From: Euonymus europaeus
Taxonomy: Eukaryota > Streptophyta > Magnoliopsida > Celastrales > Celastraceae
Reading direction: 5' to 3'
NCBI GenBank assembly: GCA_963580455.1
Contig: OY756964.1
Span: 6,882,001-6,946,000, forward strand
DNA length: 64,000 nucleotides
This document shows, piece after piece, positions 59,017-64,000 of the stretch (position 1 is its first letter; the number at the start of each line of letters is the position of its first letter). The translations under genes were made by a program, and so were the position numbers. The notes under the pieces were generated by a model that was not told the origin of the DNA, made no database searches, and was given only the letters and a program-made list of their open reading frames with translations.

Positions 59017-61401
59017 TAACTGAATATTTCTTGTTCTTTTTTATAAAAAAAATTTCTTTTTGTTGATTGATTATCTGCCTTCGGAGTTATATGAATTTAT
59101 GAGGATCCACGACGTTTCCGTTTCCGTTTCCATTTGTACTCTTACATCTAGTTGGTGATCATTACTCTTTGTGAAAGGTCATATAGGAAAACTTCTCTTG
59201 TGATCTTATTAAGATTTCAATTTTTAACCTTTTGGGTTTCTGGATCTCTTTATGTTACATTTTGGGCTACTTAGCATACTTCATACTTTTTCTTTCCCTG
59301 AAAAACACTTCCACTGGTTTTGTCTTGATTCAAGTATTTGCTACTGCAAGTTGACTAGGGAATTTACTATTTATGTTTATTTAGTTTCCAATGTTGATTG
59401 TTAAATAGGGAGAACATATTAGGATTGCCTTTATGCCCTCATATCATCCCTCTAAGTTCGGAGAGCACAGTTAGGGTTATGCTCATCAAAATTTGCAAGT
59501 GAATGAATGCGTTTGGATTTGGGTGTGATTGTGCCATGACAAATGTATGCACGGGATAACATTGACAAAAAAAATCTGTGTCTGTTTCACATTATATGGT
59601 AGAAATCAGATATTTATATTCATGGATCATGGAATGAGCCATGAGGGTTAATGAATCTATGTGGGCTGGGCAGTTGGTCTCTGTGAAAGGGTAAGGCCAT
59701 CCATCATGACATACTCATGGGTGGTGTCGGACTTTTTTGGTCGCATTGCATGATGCATTGTTGTATCATTGTATACTTCGTTTTGGAAGTATTTAAAATA
59801 TAATGGCGTTTTAGACTGTGGGAGTTCCCTAGGGACGTGGTTCTTGTGCGGAAACTTTCGGCCCTGTATTATTGAGTCATTGTACTTTCCAATGAGCTTG
59901 GTTAAAAACTTAAAAATACTGGCAACTCAGCTTGGTTTGGATAATTCACAATTCTTATTACATAGTACTAACTTGTGTTGTCCAGACCCCATCGTTTGTA
60001 AGGTGTATTAATTGTAATGCGTGATAAAAGTGAATCAATAATGTATGGAAATATAGCTTTTGGATCACTGTCATTAATTGTCATTATGCTGTAGGAAAAT
60101 GTAGTATTTTATCCCTATTAATTATGTTCTGTACTTCTGTGACCACCAACAATGTATGGAACTACAGCTTTATTTTAGCAAGAAATAAGTTTTTTAACTC
60201 TTTGCTACAGAATTTTTTTTGGCTTATAAGTTATAATGTTTTACCTTAATGTAGCCTATTTGTAAGTTCCCTACGCTCCCATGTCCCAATAACATAATAA
60301 GGACCATTTTTTAAGGTTAGTTATCAATTATCATTAATCCAATTAGGGAACATTCTAAACTAATTCTCTTTTGAATGAATATTTTTATAAATTTACGCAG
60401 AATGCAACTAGAAGGATGTCCAGAGCCAATGTGAATTTCCTTGTTTTTTCAACAGTATCGTAACTATGGATTCAATGGTATATTTAGAGTCCTTTAGGAA
60501 TTAGGAATTTCATGTAATAGGAGTTTATTACTGTTTTAGTTTTCATTGTTGGAAGTCATATTATTATAGAAGTCTTTTAATTTCTCCATATAGAATTAGG
60601 ATATGGTTCAATTCTCTGGTGAGTGTGTTTGTTTTTGGTGGTGAGACTCCATAAAGTTTTAGTCTAGGAGAGATTTCTAGGAGGCCTTAGTGAGACTCTA
60701 AGGTCATCGTTATTTGTATTTTAATTAATTTTTCAACTAAGTACCCAATATCCCTAAAATTTCAGCCTTGTCACTGTATCATTGTTCACAGTGGCAGAAC
60801 AACAATTATTCTGATTGTGGACCAACATCAAAAGATCTCCTACATCATAATTACTTTTGATTTTGGACTTATCGTGTTTTTCAAGTGGTTTTAGTAGTAC
60901 CAGCCTTGAGGAGAATCCAATTTGATTTTAGCAAGACATAACTTTCACATTTTTTACGTTTTATGAGGAATTATTACCTACGACCACATTATATATAAGG
61001 ACCTATTTTTTGGCACAGGTATTTGATAAGATTGTCCCACATCGAAAGATGTGGGGACTCTGGTGTTGCTTATAAGGGTGCCACCATCTTCCCTTGTTAC
61101 CCAGGTTTTCTTGTGGAAGGGCTTAGGCCTTTGAGGGACCAAGGGGCTGCGGCCTCTGGGTATGGCTCGTGGGCCTGCTGGCCCATGGGAACAGCTCAGC
61201 CCATGCGTGCATGGGCCGGGGTTGGGCCTGGGTGGCTTGGGAGGTGGGCTGGTCCTTATCAGTATTAAAGTTGAATTTAGCTTTGCTTTGTTTTTCAAAA
61301 ATGACTAATGCTTCTTGTAAGAATGTAGTTTTTCTGTTAAATTGATTCCTTGTTTAATGCTCTTGTTTATGGACTAATCTCAAACTTGCAATTGTTATAT
61401 C
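59017..61401 (+). other. Leader intron of the RING gene
   Basis: About 2.4 kb of T-rich intron-like sequence without supported coding exons. It carries the TRIM-like LTR at 61024..61261 near its 3' end. Confidence 0.45.
61024..61261 (+). repeat. TRIM-like solo LTR, copy 2, in the leader intron
   Basis: The 238-bp unit starts TGATAAGATTGTCCCACATC and ends GGTCCTTATCA with a perfect 5-bp duplication GTATT (61019..61023, 61262..61266). The TG...CA ends and 5-bp duplication point to an LTR. It carries GTCCCACATCG (61034..61044), then TTATAA 25 bp later (61070), then a GGGCC-rich body. Homologous to 1104..1285. Confidence 0.7.
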
Positions 61402-61462
61402 AGTACCTGCTGGATGTACCGTCTATCCTGTAAATTATTTTGGAATTGAGCATGCAACTCCG

Positions 61463-62873
61463 ATGCTTCAGTCCAATAAACGCATAAGGGAAACTGAAGA
61501 TATCTGCAGGCAGCACAAACTACATATTTCATTAAATTATAACATTCATCCAGATGAAGCTGATCGACCGGCAAGCATTGCAAATGCCAATCCTGTATCA
61601 ACTGGTTTAAGGCTGTACTATGATGATGATGAACGTAACTCATCTGTAACTTCTGCTAGTGGAAGTATGACAGCAACACCTTCAATGATCTTGTCCCTTG
61701 GTGACAACATCCGAACTGAATTTGACCGGCAGAAAGAAGAATTTGATCACTTTATCAAGATTCAGGTACCATGTCTCCAATATATATAACATAGCTATTG
61801 TAGTTATAAAAAAACATATCTATGTGGACCTTGTGTTGCATTTGGTCATGTGAATTTCTCAAAGGGAATTGGATAAACCAGTGAAAACTCCTTGAATGAA
61901 ATTTGAAATTTGAAATTTGGTTCGTGTTAACTTTGGCGAGGGAAATGTTTTGTCATTTTAGGTTTTCTCTAGAGCTGTAGCTTCCTTCTTGACTTTTTGT
62001 CTGTCATAAAGTGTAGTTAATTGCATTTGAACCAAAGCTAGCTTAAACATAAGAGTCACTTTCCAAATTTTTCGGATCCAAGTGTAAGCTTGATTGGATT
62101 TTCAATCTTGGCTTAATTTTTTTCCTCTCCAATACATTCATATTATTTAATTCTTTTAGCCATGGACCAAGGGTCGTGATTGGCTTGGAGTCATGTAGAC
62201 CTTTAGTGATTATAGTTGGACATGAACATTATATTTTCAGACCTTGTTATAAATTTATAATAGTTGAAATTCAGTGATGAAGCTATCTCCACCTTATAGG
62301 TTATGTGATGGTCTTGACTCTTGATTGCTCTTCAAACAGGAAGAACATTTGTCAAAGGGAGTAAGGGATTTGAAGCAAAGACATATGGCTTCTTTCCTTT
62401 GTGCTGTGGAGAAAGGTGTGATGAAGAAGCTTCGGGAGAAGGATCTAGAGATTGAGAACATGAATCGCAAGAACGGGGAATTAATCGAGAAAATAAAACA
62501 GGTGGCTGCTGAAGCTCAGAGGTGGCACTATAGGGCGAAGTACAATGAATCAGTTGTTAATGTCCTGAAGAGCAACCTCCAGCAGGCAATATCACAGGGT
62601 CCAGACCAAGGGAAGGAAGGATTTGGGGACAGTGAAATGGACGATGCTGTGTCGTACATTGACCCAAGCAACTACCTGAACATTCCAGGACCTTCGAAAC
62701 CTGGCTCATGCAAGGAGCATATGACTTGTAGATCATGCAAGGTGAGGGAGGTTGCCATGTTGTTGATGCCATGCAGGCACCTTTGTTTGTGCAAGGACTG
62801 TGACCTTTTAATCAGTGTTTGTCCGGTATGCCAATTGATGAAAACCGCCAGTGTCCGGGTATACTTGTCCTAA
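61463..62873 (+). CDS. BOI/SBP-family RING-type E3 ubiquitin ligase
   Basis: Two coding exons, 61463..61765 and 62340..62873, are joined by CAG/GTACCA and AAACAG/GAAGAA, giving about 278 residues. The N-terminal part carries family landmarks (LRLYYDDDERNSSVTSASGSM, about residues 48-68; LGDNIRTEFDRQKEEFDHFI). A long charged coiled coil follows (about 110-185: HLSKGVRDLKQRHM, LREKDLEIENMNRK, EAQRWHYRAKYNE). The C-terminal RING (about 230-278) shows CRSC...LLMPCRHLCLCKDCD...CPVC and ends VYLS. Relatives (BOI, BRG, S-RNase-binding protein SBP1) attach ubiquitin to transcription regulators and act in stress, pathogen and gibberellin responses. The exon is open upstream of the ATG (VPAGCTVYPVNYFG), as in longer relatives, but the usual first coding exon was not found. 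Confidence 0.88.
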
Positions 62874-64000
62874 CTTATGAAGCAAAATACTCAAAATGAG
62901 TTGAAAAGTGACTTACCCTCTGTGAAATAACTTGTACCCTGGATATTATGTAATATATGGGGAGTAACGACCACCTTAATTTCAAGAAGGAATCTGGGCC
63001 ACTGTCGCTTGGATATTTCTCTGTGTATCTGTTTCTGCTTGTGCGTGCGCATATGGGTCTTGTCTTTCTTGGCTTTGTGGAACATGGCTAATGTATATCA
63101 GAATGTTGTAATATCTAAAATAAAACATAGTGGTCGCAGTTGTGTGCTTGAGGATGTTCCATGGGTTCGGTTCCAGTGTCAACTGTAAACTAATAGACCT
63201 TGGACCTATTTTAAGAGTGAATTTTCAGCTCCATAATTTATTGTGGGCATAATCTTTTGTCGGACTGAGTAATTCTTATCAGCCTGACCCATTGGTGGGA
63301 GTGGTAACCTCCTCCCATCGTTCACCTAACAAGAATGGTGATGAACAATGTCGGTGGGTTTAAGTTTAACAGTGAGAGTGCAAAGAGGAATTGAGGAGAA
63401 ACTATCTTGACTATCGTATTACAGAGCTTGTATATCACCTAAGTGCATGTACTTATCCCAAATGTAGGGTATCGGAAAGAAGTAATTTCCGAGAGTTTGG
63501 AGTAAAGTCCACAAGAAAGAGAGTGTTTTTGGGAGTGCAGAGTTGGGCACCTCTTATCAAGTGGTTGGAAATTCTGCATCTAAGAAAGAGAGTGTTTTTG
63601 GGAGTGCAGAGTTGGGCACCTCTTATCAAGTGGTTGGAAATTCTGCATCTAATCGATGTCGGATTCCTAACACAATGTAGAAATCCAAGAGAGAATCAAG
63701 TTTTTCTCTCAATAACACAATCATGAAAAATGTGAAAGAATGAATGCTAAAAACTATTTCAAAATGAAATCCCCAAACAATCCCACATAAAAAACAAGGG
63801 CTTACACATCTCTCTTACCTAACAAAAATTGATTAAGCGCTTACAAAGTTGTCCCCCATTAGTTATAATAGAGATTTGGTTATAAAAGATATTTACCCAA
63901 AAAACCCCTAAAATCACTGTGCACGAATTGAAAAATTCACAAGTGTCCGGATAGTTTAGTGAGGTGTTCGAATGTCAAAATCGGGCTACATACTGATTTG
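62874..64000. other. 3' UTR of the RING gene and downstream spacer
   Basis: The 3' UTR probably ends near 63125, where AATAAAA-like sequence (AAAATAAAAC) occurs. Beyond it no gene is supported. A perfect tandem duplication lies at 63513..63650, and the final 300 bp are AT-rich. Confidence 0.4.
63513..63650. repeat. Perfect 69-bp tandem duplication
   Basis: Two identical adjacent 69-bp units (63513..63581, 63582..63650) begin AAGAAAGAGAGTGTTTTTGG. The length is a multiple of three, so a surrounding open frame survives, but that frame has no other coding signal. Confidence 0.9.

Overview
The window is nuclear DNA from a flowering plant, most likely a eudicot with a repeat-rich genome. The evidence is intron-containing plant genes (a ubiquitin-eS31 fusion, a BOI/SBP-type RING gene, a plant-specific membrane protein) spread among plant-type Ty1/copia, Ty3/gypsy, hAT, PIF/Harbinger and Mutator-like elements. 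The species cannot be named from what is visible. Only three host genes are supported; transposable elements fill most of the rest.

Layout. 1-5.2 kb: 5' half of a minus-strand transmembrane protein gene, with a 721-bp hAT insertion in an intron and a small TRIM-like LTR to its left. 5.46-13.53 kb: a decayed PIF/Harbinger element (TTA target site; transposase and Myb/SANT genes broken). A 3.9-kb hAT element (6048-9970, 8-bp target duplication) is inserted in its transposase gene just before the catalytic Glu, and the hAT transposase still reads as one open spliced frame of about 758 codons. 14.0-14.5 kb: an hAT MITE. 16.0-21.3 kb: a complete but mutated Ty1/copia element. 21.6-41.06 kb: a large minus-strand Ty3/gypsy element (Tat-type features, with an antisense gene between integrase and 3' LTR). 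It was later hit by at least three LTR-type insertions and one hAT element, so the locus is nested three to four levels deep.

42.1-42.6 kb: an intact single-exon ubiquitin-40S ribosomal protein S27a gene with a TATA box and a telo-box, the clearest housekeeping gene here. 44.7-46.0 kb: probable solo LTR, followed by a ~200-bp tandem repeat. 47.9-50.1 kb: a FAR1/MULE transposase gene, complete except for one in-frame stop. 51.6-55.8 kb: a minus-strand Ty1/copia element lacking the reverse transcriptase active site. 55.99-58.08 kb: a Mutator-like or foldback element with a perfect 9-bp target duplication, whose inverted repeats each hold two palindromes. 58.6-62.9 kb: a BOI-like RING E3 ligase gene with untranslated leader exons and a TRIM-like LTR in a leader intron. 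63.5 kb: a perfect 69-bp tandem duplication.

The host genes show no functional link. The most notable items are the intact hAT copy, the double-palindrome inverted-repeat element, the antisense gene in the gypsy element and a small LTR family carrying a U6-like promoter layout. All family assignments come from reading motifs; no database search was possible.
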